Part shown: one piece after another, positions 5,569 through 7,025 of the stretch
How positions within the stretch are numbered: position 1 is the stretch's first letter
Layout: each line of letters starts with the position of its first letter
NCBI GenBank assembly: GCA_018812385.1
Contig: JAHJDU010000270.1
Coordinates: 1 to 7,025 of the forward strand
Origin: Pseudomonadota bacterium
Lineage (GTDB): Bacteria > Desulfobacterota > Desulfobacteria > Desulfobacterales > Desulfobacteraceae
Reading direction: 5' to 3'
DNA: 7,025 bases
The notes under the pieces: generated by a model
Told to the model about the DNA's origin: nothing
The model's input: the letters and a program-made list of their open reading frames with translations, nothing else
Database searches by the model: none
Translations under genes and position numbers: made by a program

Positions 5569-7025
5569 ATGGCAGCGAAAGTTTTGCTTGTGGATGACGA
5601 AGAAGGTATTAGAAAAGTTCTGACAATCTATTTGCAGGATCTTGGATATGAAGTTTCTACTGCTGATAACGGAAAAAAAGCTGCTGAAAAAATCGACAGG
5701 GATTTCTTTGATATCGTTCTGACCGATATCAGAATGCCTGGGATGGATGGTGTTTCGCTGTTGAAACATATAAAAAAGAACAGTCCTGATACTGAAGTTA
5801 TTATGATTACAGGACACGGTGATTTTAAGCTTGCCATTGAAAGCTTAAAGCTTGATGCCGTTGATTTTATTTCAAAGCCTGTTGATAATGATGTCCTGGA
5901 TATAGCCCTGAAAAGAGCCCATGACAGGATAGACACAAGAAAAAAAATCCTGACCTATACAAAAGACCTTGAAAAGCTTGTAAAAGAGAAAACCCAAAAA
6001 CTTGCAGAATCTGAAAAAAGATATATTCAGCTGTTTAACGAATCTCCAGGTTATTTAACGATACAGGATAAAAATCTTACTATTATAGAGACAAACAGGA
6101 TATTCAAGGAGCACTTCAATTATAAAGAAGGGATGACCTGTTATGATGTTTATAAAGGCAGGAATTCTCCCTGTCCTGATTGCCCTGTTATAAAAACATT
6201 CAAGGACAAAGGCTCTCATACTGCTGAAATGGATGTTGTTCTAAAAGACTCAAGCGTGCGCAATATTTTTATCCAGACATCTGCCATTATAGATTCTAAA
6301 GGTCAGGTAAAGCATGTCATGGAAATGTCAACGGATGTAACAATGATCCGTGAACTTCAGGATCACCTGGCCTCACTTGGACTTCACATCGGTTCTGTTT
6401 CTCATGGCCTCAAACAGCTTTTAACAGGACTTGACGGTGGTTCATATCTCATAGAGTCCGGCCTGGATAAAAATGACACCCGGCAAATATCGGAAGGCTG
6501 GAAAATCGTTAAAGACAAAATTTTAAAAACCAGAGAGATGGTATTGAATATTTTATTCCATACCAAAAAAAGAGAACCTGACAGATCACACGTCCTGTTG
6601 CCGGAACTGATAAAGGAAATTGTTTCGTCAATTAAACCCAGAGCAGATCAGGAAAATATCAATTTTAAAGTAGATTTTCCCCATAATACTATTTCCCTTT
6701 ATATCGATAAAATGGCTGTTTTAGCAGCCTTTTCCAGTATTCTTGAAAATGCTGTCGATGCCTGCATATCAAAAAAGAAAAAGGGTGAAATCAGTTTTTT
6801 AACCCGCATTGAAGACCCTCATATTATTTTTGCCATTAAAGACAATGGCAAAGGAATAGACGAGAATAAAAAAGATAAAATATTCAACCTTTTCTTTTCT
6901 GATAAGGGCAATAAGGGAACAGGCCTGGGACTTTTTATTGCATCACGATCTATCAAACAACATGGTGGAACCATAACTATTAACTCTCAATTGAATAAAT
7001 ATACTGAATTTATAGTCACCCTGCC
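5569..7025 (+). CDS. Cytosolic receiver-PAS-histidine kinase, 3' end outside window
   Basis: Open from ATG 5569 to the right edge (485 full codons visible); only the last few residues are probably missing, since the final ATPase strand (FIVTL) is reached. Order: receiver 1-118 (D9/D10, phospho-acceptor D53, T81, K103), coiled linker about 118-150, PAS about 151-262, DHp about 265-335, ATPase about 345-485. The PAS holds C191, C202 and C205 in the same C-X10-C-X2-C-P-V motif as PAS1 of the membrane kinase. The DHp box is GSVSHGLKQLLTGLDGG (H279), with glycine after the histidine where HisKA has glutamate. ATPase boxes: ILENAVDA (N394), KDNGKGI (D425), and KGTGLGL. No TM segment. An N-terminal receiver on a soluble kinase suggests phosphorylation of D53 by another kinase controls its activity (family knowledge plus inference). 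Receiver, linker and DHp are paralogous to the split gene at 2481-3636, which lacks the PAS. Confidence 0.93.
   Translation, partial: MAAKVLLVDDEEGIRKVLTIYLQDLGYEVSTADNGKKAAEKIDRDFFDIVLTDIRMPGMDGVSLLKHIKKNSPDTEVIMITGHGDFKLAIESLKLDAVDFISKPVDNDVLDIALKRAHDRIDTRKKILTYTKDLEKLVKEKTQKLAESEKRYIQLFNESPGYLTIQDKNLTIIETNRIFKEHFNYKEGMTCYDVYKGRNSPCPDCPVIKTFKDKGSHTAEMDVVLKDSSVRNIFIQTSAIIDSKGQVKHVMEMSTDVTMIRELQDHLASLGLHIGSVSHGLKQLLTGLDGGSYLIESGLDKNDTRQISEGWKIVKDKILKTREMVLNILFHTKKREPDRSHVLLPELIKEIVSSIKPRADQENINFKVDFPHNTISLYIDKMAVLAAFSSILENAVDACISKKKKGEISFLTRIEDPHIIFAIKDNGKGIDENKKDKIFNLFFSDKGNKGTGLGLFIASRSIKQHGGTITINSQLNKYTEFIVTL

Noticed and set aside
5509..5936. Two overlapping minus-strand open frames of about 100 codons opposite the receiver of the last kinase
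   Set aside because: Both are antiparallel to a complete receiver with all catalytic residues; no ribosome site or domain was seen.
1..7025. Search by eye for CRISPR repeats, tRNA/rRNA genes, IS ends or attachment sites
   Set aside because: No regularly spaced repeats, cloverleaf-like sequence, transposase motif or flanking duplications were seen; coding sequence fills nearly the whole window.

Overview
This window is a single-direction, tightly packed signal-transduction locus. Every gene lies on the + strand and the gaps between genes are at most about 20 bases, so it reads like the inside of one long operon. No internal promoter or rho-independent terminator was seen, and no stretch over 300 bases lacks a gene. 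The DNA is AT-rich. Multihaem-type motifs (CxxCH and the CX4CH variant known from Desulfovibrio cytochrome c3), many PAS-bearing kinases and stand-alone receiver domains suggest an anaerobic deltaproteobacterium of the sulphate-reducer kind (Desulfobacterota, perhaps Desulfobacteraceae). This assignment is inferred from protein style only.

Layout: (1) the C-terminal tail of a response-regulator receiver (1-170); (2) a membrane histidine kinase with a periplasmic di-haem-type sensor, HAMP, two PAS domains and a canonical kinase core (198-2480); (3) a receiver protein (2481-2939) followed in the +1 frame by a histidine-kinase core (2953-3636). An A8 tract separates these two, and dropping one A fuses them into one receiver-kinase. 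(4) An unrecognised 178-residue soluble protein (3656-4192); (5) a tandem universal-stress-protein (UspA) gene (4195-5109); (6) a divergent single-domain receiver (5121-5549); (7) a receiver-PAS-histidine kinase running off the right edge (5569-7025).

Working model (inference): the membrane kinase senses periplasmic redox state or a haem ligand and feeds phosphoryl groups into a set of receivers and two soluble receiver-kinases. Those two kinases are paralogues with an unusual phospho-acceptor box, SHxxK, which lacks the acidic residue that normally follows the histidine. None of the four receiver domains carries a DNA-binding or enzymatic output module, so the output must be protein-protein, or lie in the UspA protein, the unknown protein or outside the window. 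The most notable points are the frameshifted receiver-kinase, the shared C-X10-C-X2-C-P-V motif in two PAS domains, the SHxxK kinase subfamily, and the unknown protein embedded between kinase and stress protein.
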